A stretch of DNA of 64,000 nucleotides from Lonicera japonica (taxonomy: Eukaryota > Streptophyta > Magnoliopsida > Dipsacales > Caprifoliaceae). The position numbers and the translations under genes are program-made. Positions 21,478 to 31,948 of this stretch are shown here, piece by piece. Every line of letters begins with the position of its first letter. Positions within the stretch are counted from its first letter, which is position 1. The DNA lies in the NCBI GenBank assembly GCA_021464415.1, contig CM038469.1, positions 21,595,901-21,659,900 on the forward strand, written 5' to 3'. A model generated the notes under the pieces. That model was not told the DNA's origin. It saw only the letters and a list, made by a program, of their open reading frames with translations, and did no database searches.

Positions 21478-23060
21478 GACCCTCTCGACTCAAGTTTCTT
21501 GCTTGCAAGGAATTGAGGCGACTGTAAGAGACCGTGATCCATGGCTCTCGCAAGAACTCTAAGGAAGTGTGCGTATGCAAAAAAATTGTTTGTGAGTGCC
21601 TCCGGAGAGGGCTTGTGTTACCTCCTTGCCTCTTTCGAGGACTTTCATTTGCTCCACTTGCCTCAGATGGGAGGACTACCACTGCTACACTCGCCTCAGG
21701 TGGGAGGACTACCTTTGCTACATTGTGCCTCTCTGGGAGGGCTTTGATCTTCTCGCCTCAGGTGGGAGGACTACCATTGCTACACTATGCCTCTTTGGGA
21801 GGGCTTTGTTCTTCTCGCCTCATATGGGAGGACTACCATTGCTACATTGTGCCTCTCTGGGAGGGCTTTGTTCTTCTCGCCTCATGTGGGAGGACTACCA
21901 TCGCTACACTGTGCCTCTCTGGGAGGGCTTTGCTCTTCTCGTCTCATGTGGGAGGACTACCATTGCTACACTGTGCCTCTCTGGGAGGGCTTTGCTCTTC
22001 TCGCCTCATGTGGGAGGACTACCATTGCTACACTGTGCCTCTCTGGGAGGGCTTTGCTCTTCTCGCCTCATGTGGGAGGACTACCATTGCTACACTGTGC
22101 CTCTCTGGGAGGGCTTTTGATTTGTAAGAAGAAAGAAAATTGCCTCTGGGAGGGTTTTTCGTGAGTATTTTTGCCTCTGGCGAGGGCTTGTGTTTGTGAT
22201 TTGTCTCTGGCGAGTGCTTGTGTTGTATTCTGGTAAATTTGATTTGTTGTTTCTCTTAGACTGCTAGAGTGAGAAAGAGGAATTTAGCGAGGGTGAAAAG
22301 AGTTTCTCAGGGTTTAATTTCTATCTGGATGTCCGTTTTCCTATATCTTTTTCGAACTTTACTCTCATGTTTTCCTCGAGTGAGGATACTTCTCTCAGAA
22401 GGCAGTTTTCGGATTTCTTTTGCTCTCCGCAGAGTGATGATTCGAGGTTTTCCAAACCATCTCTTCTGTATCGTGCTGAAAAGAAAATTTGTTTGAAAGT
22501 TCAATCTCTTCTCCGCCTCTGTTCTCTTTTTAGTTTTCTCTTTTGGTGGGCCCACATCGTATTCTGTTTTTCGATGCCCTTATTTCTCCCTCTTTTGGGA
22601 AAAGACCTTTCCCGGCCTTCTCTGTTTTTGACCAGGAGTCTTTTTATCCCTTGGTCGTGATCAGGAGCCTTACTCACCCAAAACGAAGCCCTGAACCGGT
22701 TTTGGCCTAGCTGTCACTTTTGGTGTGGCTCTCCCTGTCACTCTGCATTTCTGTTTCTCTCGCTCGCTCTGGGCGCTTATACGGGTTCTTTCTCTTTTCT
22801 ACCCTTTCAATTTTTTCTATTCCCGTCTTATCTTGATATTTTGCTTTTTTTGATTCAAAGATGGCTCTTTTGGAGATCAGATATCACTTTAATCACTGTA
22901 TTTTGTTCTCGCATTTTTCGGAGAGATGGTTTGGAAGTCCTTTCCTTGAATTTTCATCCTGGGTGTGCAGTATTTAGCAAGTTTTTCGAAAACTGTTTCT
23001 CTGAAGTACCCCTGTAGGAGATAAAATGAGACAAAGGTCAAAAAATCAGGGGGAGGGGGA
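21478..23060 (-). other. 3' non-coding region of element C
   Basis: This lies between the 3' LTR and the antisense gene promoter. It contains the 62-bp array at 21669-22115. The part 22540-22760 (TTTTTCGATGCCC, GGAGCCTTACTCACC, GTGGCTCTCCCTGTC) is recognisably related to 29545-29745 in element B, which shows the two elements share ancestry here even though their arrays do not. Confidence 0.6.
21669..22115 (+). repeat. 62-bp tandem array (element C 3' region)
   Basis: The word GGGAGGACTACC recurs at 21669, 21702, then every 62 bases from 21764 (21826, 21888, 21950, 22012, 22074). After one short first unit this gives about six regular 62-bp units with the text CTACACTGTGCCTCTCTGGG in each. 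Because 62 is not a multiple of three and the unit lacks stops, all three plus frames stay open with the same peptide. They are not genes. Tandem arrays in this position are known sources of satellite DNA in Ogre-type elements. Confidence 0.9.
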
Positions 23061-23065
23061 CAATA

Positions 23066-23150
23066 TGTCGCGCGACATTTCGGTGCAGGGGTCTTTGTCG
23101 AGCGACAATGAGCCCATTTGTCGCGCGACAAACTGGTTCATGATATAAGC
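23066..23150 (+). promoter_or_regulatory. Palindromes upstream of the antisense PMD gene of element C
   Basis: TGTCGCGCGACA at 23066-23077, TGTCGAGCGACA at 23096-23107, and TTTGTCGCGCGACAAA at 23117-23132 (a perfect 16-bp palindrome) are the same motif as in the element's LTRs. A TATA-like GATATAAGC follows at 23142-23150, and the PMD gene begins at 23286. The last palindrome and its right flank (AACTGGTTCATGA) closely match the region before the second antisense gene at 31863-31890. Confidence 0.7.
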
Positions 23151-23285
23151 CCCTTGCTGAGCTCATTCCACCTCATTCTCTCATTTCTCTTTCTCTCTCC
23201 AGCTCTCTTTCTCTCTTCTCTCAAGCGCGGAAGCCCTGCCGCTTTTCTGATTTTTAGACTTTCTCACTACTCTCTATATACACAG

Positions 23286-26200
23286 ATGGACCCTGCTCAG
23301 CCTGATAGACTGAGGGTGACCAGGAGGAGGTCACCTTTACCGATGCTCAGGGCGTTCTGCGGTGCAGCCCTCACCATGATGACTGGGAGGACCTTGACTG
23401 GTTTGGCGAGGATAGGGTGGACCGCGGTCGGGCGGTAGTCTACCGGGATGTTACCCGGGCTGCTCCAGTCCCGGATGTTCCATGGCTCTTGATGGAGCCT
23501 GTTTCTCATGAGATCCGTCGACGGTCTCTGGTATGTTCTCTTGAAATTCCTTTCCTTCGTGTATTTATTCGTTCTTTTATTTCTGTTGTTCCCTGCATGT
23601 ATTTTTAAACAATGTTAGTATGCATGTTTGCCTAGAAATAACGTCCAATTTAGCGAACACATACTTTTACCTGTGATACCCTTTTAGGATTTGGAAAATT
23701 ACATAATTTATCCATATAACCCTATAGCTCTCATAATTACACCAAAGTACCCTCAGGTTTAGAAAATTACATAATTTACCCTTATAACCCTATATCTCTC
23801 ATAATTACACCAAAGTACCCTCAGGTTTGGAAAATTACATATTTTACCCCTATAACCCTATATCTCTCATAATTACACCAAAGTACCCTCAAGTTTGGAA
23901 AATTACATAATTTACCCCTATAACCCTATATTCCTCATAATTACACCAAAGTACCCTCAGGTTTGGAAAATTACATAATTTACTCCTGTAGCCCTATATC
24001 CCTCATAATTACACCAAAGTACCCTCAAGTTTGGAAAATTACATAATTTACCCCTATAACCCTATATTCCTCATAATTACACAAAAGTACCCTCAGGTTT
24101 GGAAAATTACATAATTTACTCCTGTAGCCCTATATCCCTCATAATTACACCAAAGTACCCTCAGGTTTGGAAAATTACATAATTTACCCTTATAACCCTA
24201 TATTTCTCATAATTACACCAAAGTACCCTCAGGTTTGGAAAATTACATAATTTACCCCTATAACCCTATATTTCTCATAATTACACCAAAGTACCCTCAG
24301 GTTTGGAAAATTACATAATTTACCCCTATAACCTTATATTTCTCATAATTACACCAAAGTACTCTCAAGTTTGGAAAATTACATAATTTACCCCTATAAC
24401 CCTATATCTCTCATAATTAGACCAAAGTAACCTCATGTTTGGAAAATTTCATAATTTATCCCTATAACCCTATATCTCTCATAATTACACCAAAGTACCC
24501 CAAGTTTGAAAAATTACATAATTTACCCATATAACCATATATCTCTCATAATTACACCAAAGTACCCTTAGGTTTGGAAAATTACATAATTTACCCCTAT
24601 AACCTTATATTTCTCATAATTACACCAAAGTACTCTCAAGTTTGGAAAATTACATAATTTACCCCTATAACCCTATATCTCTCATAATTAGACCAAAGTA
24701 ACCTCATGTTTGGAAAATTTCATAATTTACCCCTATAACCCTATATCTCTCATAATTACACCAAAGTACCCCAAGTTTGAAAAATTACATAATTTACCCA
24801 TATAAGCTTATATCTCTCATAATTACACCAAAGTACCTTTAGGTTTGGAAAATTACATAATTTACCCCTATAACTCTATATCTCTCTAAATTACACCAAA
24901 GTACCCTCAGGTTTGGAAAATTACATAATTTACCCCTATAGCCCTATATGCCTCATAATTACACCAAAGTACCCTTAGGTTTGGAAAATTACATAATTTA
25001 CCCCTATAGCCCTATATCCCTCATAATTACACCAAAGTACCCTCAGGTTTGGAAAATTACATAATTTACCCCTATAGCCTTATATCCCTCATAGTTACAC
25101 CAAAGTACCCTCAGGTTTCTTATATCTATATATTCGTTTTGCCTGCAATGGGTTGGTCGAGGTTAGAGTTTTCCCAACACTATTTCCTTAGAGTGGCGAC
25201 AGGCACCGGCCCCCATCTAGGAGTTGCTCCTTGCGACTCCCTTTGGTTCTATTTTTAATGCCCTCCCGAAGCGGATATCTAGGGCGGCTGTGTTGGTGTC
25301 GACTCTGGCCTGTCACTGGTGGGACACCACTCATACCTTCCACTAGAGCTGGGGAGAGATGACGATGACCCCCCTCGATTTTTTTGCTTTGACCGGGATT
25401 CCTTCATGGGGAGTCCCCGTATAGATCGATGTCCCTTTGCGTCTGACAGCAAAGGGCATTGTTGGCGGACTTGGATGGTTCCTAGAGCGACGGAGTTCTG
25501 GTGATACGATTCCCCGGGCGGTATTGGTTACGCGGCTAGCCACAGAGAGAGCCCGGTTAGTTGCTTCAGGGGTGCCGATGACCCGTCAGGAGGCGCGCTA
25601 GTATGCCCGCGTTCTTCTTCTACTGACGCTCCATGATTTGTTTGAGGCATGTGGGGGGGACACAGCCCATCTCTTGTGGTTGCCCTATCTCCGGGATTTC
25701 AGTATTATGTTCGACTACGACTGGGGCGGCTTTATTCTTGCCGTTCTTTATGATGCTATGGATCAGGTTTGCCATCATTTGGCCCTGAACCTCAAGGGCT
25801 TTTCTTTGCTGTGAGAGGTACATACTTTTGTTCCCTTGTTTTTGCTTCAGTCCCTTACATATTTATCTGTTGGTTGTTGCCGACATTCTTTTGCCTCTCT
25901 CTTTTTTTTCCTTTTTTCAAAGCTGGTTTGTAGCTTATACTCGTCTGGGTTGCGCCCAGGTGGATCTCCTCATTGAGAATGAGGACCAGTTTCCCTTTCT
26001 CTGCCGATTCATCACGGGGAACTATAGAGCTCCTTATGTGTATCGTACTCGGGAGACTGGAGCTACTGCGGTCCATGACCTGTTGGAGGAGCATGTAAGT
26101 ATTTTAGTATTCTTTATCTTCAAATAGATGAATAGTAAAATAGAATATAAATAACTGAAATAAAATTTTTGTTTCTCGTTTAGATTGAGTGGGCCCCCTG

Positions 26201-27010
26201 GGGTGATCTGGGTCTCCACTTCGGATATGGCCGTGCTTTGACTGCCTCGAGGAGCAGGCGGCTCATTAGGGATGAGTATGGCCGCCACTTCTACTTGAGC
26301 AAGAGAGTTATTCGCGAGCATACACCGGTCCAGTGGCCTAGAGTTCCTTTATTCCCGCCAGTTCTGATGAGGCGGACGGGTGAGATCGACCCAGTGACGG
26401 TGCTGGCGTTGGTTGACGGGCTCGGTTTTCAGACGTTCACCGAGGAAGGAGATTATGCTGTTTTCGCTGCCCGTTACTTGATGAGGGAGCCGAAGGGGAC
26501 TCGGGGATGGGTCTTCTACGAGAGATACCGGGCGTTGGGCAGTGACCCCAACTATATACGCGCGCAGACTCACTTGTCTAGCACGGTCCCCGGTCATCTG
26601 CCGCCTGTCCCTGATCAGAGGAACAATTTTTTGGACTCCGACGATGATGACCCTGAGGGAGAGAGGGATGTCCCTGCTGGTGCTGAGGGAGGCGATGATA
26701 GGCCCGAGGGAGGTGATGATAGACCCGAGGGCGGTGAAGGAGGTGGGACAGCGGTTGTTCCAGAGCAGCCTCCTCATACGACACCTATGGAGGAGCAGCG
26801 TGCTGAGGGTTTCGAGTTTTCCACCGGTCTGTCAGTATCACCGGGGGTAGTTTTTGATGCTGCGGAGGCTGCTGAGAGAGGGGCAGCAGATTTTTCAGAG
26901 CGATCCTGAGAGCCTGCGACTTTCAGGGTCGACTATGAGCAATTTGGGCGGACCCCTCCTGCTGCTGTGACCACTTCTTCCAGCAGGGTCCCTCCTTTGA
27001 GAGTGACGGC
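23286..27010 (+). pseudogene. Antisense plant mobile domain (PMD) gene of element C
   Basis: Reading opposite to gag-pol, four exons can be traced. Exon 1 is 23286-23530 (MDPAQPDRL, HHDDWEDLDWFGED, WLLMEPVSHEI; GT donor at 23531). Exon 2 is about 25150-25817 (FNALPKRISRAA, THTFH, GEMTMTPLDFFALTGIP, LFEACGGDTAHLLWLPYLRD, YDWGGFILAVLYDAMD). Exon 3 is about 25923-26094 (FLCRFITGNYRAPYVYRTRE; donor GTAAGT). Exon 4 starts at 26184 (IEWAPWGDLGLHFGYGRAL). The THTFHLP-GEMT-LTG pattern and the ALAWLY-like helix are hallmarks of the plant mobile domain, a family shared by host proteins and transposable elements. Exon 2 has at least four stops and exon 1 a frameshift. A TGA at 26907 is followed by readable codons up to 27010, where the element B LTR cuts in. 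The promoter carries the LTR palindromes. Its role in the element is unknown. Confidence 0.75.
23690..25118 (+). repeat. 68-bp tandem array in intron 1 of the antisense PMD gene
   Basis: About 21 units of 68 bases follow the pattern GGAAAATTACATAATTTACC / CCTATAACCCTATATCTCTC / ATAATTACACCAAAGTACCC / TCAGGTTT. Individual units differ by a few substitutions, and some neighbours share variants (for example CCTGTAGCCC), which points to stepwise duplication. It lies wholly between exons 1 and 2 and makes up most of that intron. Confidence 0.93.
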
Positions 27011-28181
27011 TGTGAGAATTCGGACCCGCGACCCGAGAGGCGTCCTCGTTCTCGGTTTTCTTTAAAAACATGTCTTATAGAGTCGCCAGTTTGTTTTACA
27101 AGAAAATAAACAAAAGATCGTACGAAGGATAATTTGAAATGAATTATCATTCATACGTTTAAAACCAGTGATTCATTTAAAAATTTACTTTGCTAGGGTT
27201 CGGGAACTACGTTACGAATTGGGAAGGTGTTAGGCACCCAATTCGCCCTTTCGGTCTCTTTGTGGATCATGTATTTAATTCCTATTTTAGATATCTTGCA
27301 AGTAGTTTGGATAGTTTCTATAATAGTCCTTTTCGGATAAATTTAGTTTAAAATAATATTTTGAAATCAGACTCGAGCTTTGCGAGCGCCTACGTATTCA
27401 TTCGTAGAATGAAATCAGAGTCTCGTAGTTCCTTTCTTTTGGAAACTGTTTTTGTATTTTTGATTGGTTTGAAAACGTGTCAAAACAGGTTTTAGTTTTC
27501 TTGTAAAATTTAGAAAGGATTTATTTTGAAAGCAGTGAACTTCTTTGCAAGTTATCTAACTTCCTGTATTAGAAATGAATTTAAATGCAGTATTGAAATT
27601 AGTAGAGTGGAAGAAAGACGTACCTGATGCGCCTGAAGAAGAAATAAGAACCTTGTCTTGATTGCCTTGATTCCCTCATTCTCTCTGTAGAACTTTCTCT
27701 CACTAACTTTCTCTCACTAGCCTTCTCTCTCACTAACTTTTCTCTCACTAGAAATTCTCTAAAAGAAGACTCTCTAATGATTTTGACAGAACTTCGCCTT
27801 ACTAAAAACACTAGTGAGTGTTGATGCCTCCAAATTAGAGCCCAAGGGTCCTATTTATAGCAAAAATTCCGCCAAAAACGCTTCAAAAGAGGCCAACCGC
27901 AGGGGGTAGCCGCAAAGCGTGCGGCTGGTAGCGTGCGGTTATGGGTAGCCGCAGGGCGTGCGGCTGGGGCGTGCGGCTAGGAGCCAACCGTACGGATGGT
28001 AGGTCGATCCCCGTCCTAGTAAGCGAAGAGGCAACAAAGGTTATATCAAACTCCTCATGCGGCCGGAATTGGAGTCTCTCCTAACGGTCTCCTATATGTA
28101 TGATGACTCAACACTTGATGTAAGATGCTTGTTTTAAGAAAAACAGTGTTCGCACGAGAGTCGTGGATTGAGGTGTTCACA
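27011..28181 (-). mobile_element. 3' LTR of element B
   Basis: It starts TGTGAGAATTC and ends GAGGTGTTCACA (1171 bp) and matches the solo LTR at 17003-18191. It is followed by GACCCTCTCGTCCCGGG, the reverse complement of a purine-rich priming tract, so this is the 3' LTR of a minus-strand element continuing to the right. The reversed TATA is CTATTTATAG (27851-27860). Upstream of it are GGTAGCCGCA words and the palindrome variant CCAACCGTACGGATGG (27984-27999). It interrupts the PMD gene of element C after GAGAGTGACGGC. Confidence 0.85.
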
Positions 28182-30060
28182 GACCCTCTCGTCCCGGGAT
28201 TCTTGTTCGCAAGAATTCAGGGACAATAAGAAGACAACAATTCACGACTCTCGAGTGAATCTCAATGCGGTGATAATTGAATCAGAGTGTACCCTTTTCT
28301 GGCATATGGATCTCGTTGCGTTCCAGGCGATGCAATCCACACCGCCCCTTTCCTTTCAGCCAGGCTACATGATGCATCAATCTTTTCTTCCGTCTACCCT
28401 CAGCGGTACGCTACCCTCAGTGGCATACCACCCTCAGTGTACAGGACTTCGCGTGAGGAGTTTTGGTAAATTCATTGAGTTCAAATGATCGTAACGGAAA
28501 AGTGTTTCAAAAGGTTTCTCAATTTTTAGGAAAAAGTGAAAGAGAGAATGCTTTGGGTTTCATGATCTATCCCTTCGTAGGGATCTGGAGTTTAAAAAGA
28601 AATCAATATCTTTGAGAAATTTGAAAACTCCCATCGTGGGGAGTGTGGGGATAAAGTTATTCCCTTTGTGGGGAATGTACGGTAAAGGTTATTTTTCTTC
28701 GTGGGGAAAGGGGATCGGAAGAAATTCCCATCGTGGGGAATGCGAAGAATTCCTAACTCTGAGGAATCCAGGAAGAAATTCCCTTCTTAGGGAACAGACG
28801 GTAAAGGTTATTTCCCTTCGTGGGGAAAGGGGATTGGAAGAAATTCCCATCGTGGGGAATGCGAAGAATTCCTAACTCTGAGGAATTCGAAAAATTTCCT
28901 TCGTGGGGAACACGTGGAGTCGTTATTTCCCTTCGTGGGGAAAGTGATTTCGAAAAAATTCCCATCGTGGGGAATGCGAAGAATTCCTAACTCTGAGGAA
29001 TTCGGAAAAAATTCCCTTCGTGGGGAACACGTGGAGTCGTTATTTCCTTTCGTGGAGAAAGGGGTTTCGGAAAAATTTTCATCGTGGGGAATGCGAAGAA
29101 TTCCTAACTCTGAGGAATCCAAAAAATTCCCTTCGTGGGGAACACATGGAGTCGTTATTTCCCTTTGTGGGGAAAGTGAATTCGGAAAAATTCCCTTCGT
29201 GGGGAACACGAAGAATTCCTAACTCTGAGGAATCCGAAATTTTTTACTAACACTGTCTCATTGCCATGGTTCTGTTACTCAGACACTGCTTTATTGTTTA
29301 TCAAAAATAATATGCTAGAGAGAACTGCTTCGCAAGTTGAAGTGCCTTTCTTTCTACCCTCAGTCTTGACCTTTGGCATTATTGGGAGTCAGATTTTTGA
29401 ATCAACTTTTCTTAGAACTTTCGACCTTTGGGATCTGACATTTCTCTACCCTCAGTTTTTCTCTCTTTGGTCATGGGAATATAATTTCGCTTGGATTTCT
29501 CAATCATCCTCAAGCTACCCTCTGATTTTTCTACAGGGAAGTTGTTGGTCCTGTATCGTTATCTGTTTTTCGATACCCTTATTGCTCCCTCTTTTGATTA
29601 TCCGGCCCTCTTATTTTGGGCTTTCGGACTTTACTTGTGCCTTTTTCTTTCTTGGCTTTTTCCAAATAGGAGCCTTACTCACCTAAGATGCAGCCCTCCG
29701 CTTTTTGGCACAGCTGTCACTCTTAGTGTGGCTCTCCCTGTCGATTTTCTTCCTTTTTGTTTTTTCCTCATTCATTTTTTTCTCTCTCTTGGACCAACGG
29801 GATTTTACCCTTTTCTACTCTTTCAATTTTTTTTGGTACCCGATTCCTCTTTTACACCTTCCCTATTTATCAATCAGATTCGAGCCTTCCGGATAATAGA
29901 TCCATCCTTTTGAATTTCGGTTCCTCCACAAACTTTGGAGTGTTAAACTTTGGGTTTTGATCTGCCGTCTCGTGCGTGTGTGAGTCTTGGTCCTTTTGTG
30001 TTGGAAAAAAAGCTAATTCATAGTCTGTCATGTTCCCATCCTTTTTTTTTTGGTCAAACT
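28182..30060 (-). other. 3' non-coding region of element B
   Basis: This holds the ~117-bp array and unique text related to the element C 3' region (compare 29545-29745 with 22540-22760). Pyrimidine-rich stretches with open plus frames (29261-29960) show no protein domain. Confidence 0.55.
28600..29240 (+). repeat. ~117-bp tandem array built from TTCCC...GGGGAA hairpin words
   Basis: The word ATTCCCATCGTGGGGAA or its variants recurs near 28724, 28843, 28958, 29075 and 29190, giving units of 115-119 bases. Each unit contains two or three copies of TTCCCTTCGTGGGGAA, a word whose ends pair (TTCCC/GGGAA), plus CCTAACTCTGAGGAAT. The longer open frames on both strands are repeat artefacts. It occupies the same place in element B that the 62-bp array has in element C but is unrelated in sequence. 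Confidence 0.88.
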
Positions 30061-30072
30061 GGTCAAAAATGA

Positions 30073-30197
30073 GGGTAGCCGCAAGGGGTAGCCGCAGGGT
30101 TTGACCCCCCAGCCGTACGGCTGGCAGCCAACCGTACAGTTGGGGGCTAGCCGTACGGTTGGCTAGCCTGCGGCTGGCTCCTATTTTCTATAAAATA
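30073..30197 (+). promoter_or_regulatory. Palindrome cluster and TATA box before the antisense gene of element B
   Basis: GGTAGCCGCA occurs twice (from 30074). Then come CCAGCCGTACGGCTGG (30109-30124, a perfect palindrome), CCAACCGTACAGTTGG (30128-30143) and CTAGCCGTACGGTTGGCTAG (30147-30166). A good TATA box, TATAAAATA, follows at 30189-30197, and the gene start lies at 30308. The same GGTAGCCGCA words and CCGTACGG palindromes lie upstream of the TATA box in both element B LTRs (17003-18191 and 27011-28181). Confidence 0.72.
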
Positions 30198-30307
30198 ATG
30201 GTATGTTTTTGAAACAGTCTCATCACTTCTCTTTGCAACTTCTCTCTTTAGCATACAAAAACCCAATTTTCAAAAAGCGTTAGCGAGTGTCTTATACAAA
30301 GTGAGCG

Positions 30308-30612
30308 ATGGGGTTTGCGAGGCTACTATCGATCTTCGTATTTATGATGATGGGGGGCCCACCGGAGGGCGGGGAGGTGCCGGAGCTACTCCCAGGGGAC
30401 GAGGTGGAGTCCATTACGGCGATGATGGACGGGCGACTAGTATGCGCGAGACACCATGATGACTGGGAGGGGTGGCCTGGGAGGGGCCACTGGGTGCAGA
30501 CGGGTCGTTACAGTGAGCGATGTATCGTGACGTTCCCTTGATCTCGCCGAGAGAGGGACGGGAGTGGCTACTGATGGAGCCTGCGGCATACGAGATCCTC
30601 CGCCGTACTCGG
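30308..30612 (+). pseudogene. Antisense PMD gene of element B, exon 1
   Basis: The frame starts MGFARLLSIFVF and includes RHHDDWEGWPGRGHW. In another frame near its end it reads WLLMEPAAYEILRRTR before a GT donor at 30613. These pieces match HHDDWEDLDWFG and WLLMEPVSHEIRRRSL of exon 1 in element C, including the donor position. A frameshift separates the two blocks. No PMD exon follows. After only about 100 bases the sequence jumps to the terminal part of the gene. Confidence 0.68.
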
Positions 30613-30714
30613 GTATACTCTGATTTCTATGCTAAATAATTTGTTTTCAAAAATGCAATGCCATGATATGCATGAAATGTGATAAATTTAATAATTACAT
30701 TTCATGCCGGGTCC

Positions 30715-31502
30715 TTCCTTTGAGAGTGACGGCCGTCGTGGATCCTTCGGGCGTCCGCACTTATGCTACACTGACTCCACTTCCGTCGGCTGCTATGGGC
30801 CCTCCAGCCCGATCTCCAGGTTTTGGGGGTTCTTCTTCTCGGCCTCCCCTGTTCCCGATTCTTGAGGAGGGTGGGTCCACTTCTGCGGCAGTACCGGCAG
30901 ATCCGTCTGTTCCTCTAGTAGACATCCCACCCCTTCCTCGAGATATCACCTACGTTGGTGCTGGTCTCCGCCGCTATACTGTGCCTGAGTATCCTTTACC
31001 CGAGGATACCTTTGATTATCTGGGCAGCTGTGTGGGTGACGAGGTATGTCCCTTCTATTCTGTCATCTGCTGTTCTTTTATATTTGTTTATCTTTTAAAA
31101 GTGTGCCAACTCCCTCTCTTATGTCTTTTGCAGCGGGTGAGTGTTCGTGCAGCAGATCTGAGAGATCTCCATGCCCAGTACCTCTACAACTGGAACCTCC
31201 TCCAGTTTGTTGGTCGGGACCCCACGGCATACATGCGCGATTACCAGATGGCGATCGACTTATCTCTTCGGGTGGACGACCCCCTGTCCTCCTCTCGCGC
31301 TCGGTCAGAGTCTCGGAGGAGTAGTAGTCGGACCTCTAGGCGTTCACAGTCCTCGGTGATTTGCCCCACGGCACCGGTCCAATCGACGGGGCCTTCTCAA
31401 GCAGTAATTCCCTCTCATCCGGATGTCCCAGCGGCCGATCCTACTCCGGAGGAGGGTTTTGGTGACAGTGGTAGCGTGTCGAAGCGCGCTAGGATAGATT
31501 AG
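30715..31502 (+). pseudogene. C-terminal exons of an antisense PMD gene (junction of elements B and C)
   Basis: From LPLRVTAVVDPSGVRTYATL the frame runs through a Pro/Ser-rich region, a retained intron-like segment at about 31044-31133 (GTATGTCC ... TTTTGCAG), then RVSVRAADLRDLHAQYLYNW, a Ser/Arg-rich tail and KRARID before a stop at 31502. The first codons repeat VPPLRVTAV, which ends the interrupted gene at 26990-27010, so this block continues the reading that element B cut. The KRAR end could be a nuclear localisation signal. Whether the block belongs to B or to C is not settled. Confidence 0.6.
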
Positions 31503-31832
31503 TTTTCTTTTCCTGTATTTAGTTAGTTCAGACAGATATGTAGTTTTTATTTTTAGACATGTAGACAGATTTTTAGTTTTTTGAAAATTGTTCTTTTATT
31601 GGATTTATGAAAAATCTTTATTTGTGTCTGATGATATACTTTTATTCTCTATCTGTGAAGAATATATTCATATGAATCAGTGATTTAGGTGCCATACCTT
31701 GTAGTGCGGTTGTACTTTAGGGTTCCTGCAAAAGAACAAAGTGAGAACAAGAATACATTCAGAAGTGATTCTTTTGGCAAAAATGACTCCTATATGTGAG
31801 GAAGGCAAAAACAGGGATACAAGAAAAAGATT
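31503..31832 (+). other. Spacer between the two antisense genes
   Basis: T-rich DNA just after the stop at 31502 is compatible with a 3' UTR. No coding sequence is seen. Confidence 0.4.
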
Positions 31833-31910
31833 TATTGCGCGATAATCCCTCCTGGATATGGGTTTGTCGCGCGACAAACAGGTACATGACCCTCTTTTTT
31901 GCTATAAATA
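31833..31910 (+). promoter_or_regulatory. Palindrome and TATA box before the second antisense gene
   Basis: A decayed copy (TTATTGCGCGATAA) is followed by the perfect 16-bp palindrome TTTGTCGCGCGACAAA at 31863-31878 and a strong TATA box, CTATAAATAC, at 31902-31911. The start codon is at 31949. The palindrome is the one found in the element C LTRs and before its PMD gene. Confidence 0.72.
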
Positions 31911-31948
31911 CACCCCTCTGTCTTCCTTCATCCCCACACCTTCCCAAA

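Noticed and set aside
21534..22164. Overlapping plus frames of up to 197 codons with a repeating Cys/Leu/Ser-rich peptide
   Set aside because: They are products of the 62-bp tandem array, which lacks stops in every plus frame.
21669..25118. Regular arrays that might be taken for CRISPR
   Set aside because: Units abut without unique spacers, there are no cas genes, and the DNA is plant nuclear.
26349..26777. 142-codon minus frame
   Set aside because: It is the shadow of PMD exon 4 on the other strand.
27006..28186. Target duplication for the element B LTR at 27011-28181
   Set aside because: The flanks ACGGC and GACCC differ. The right flank is the internal priming tract, so this LTR is part of a longer element, not a solo LTR.
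28612..29250. Repetitive open frames on both strands
   Set aside because: They arise from the ~117-bp array and have no domain.
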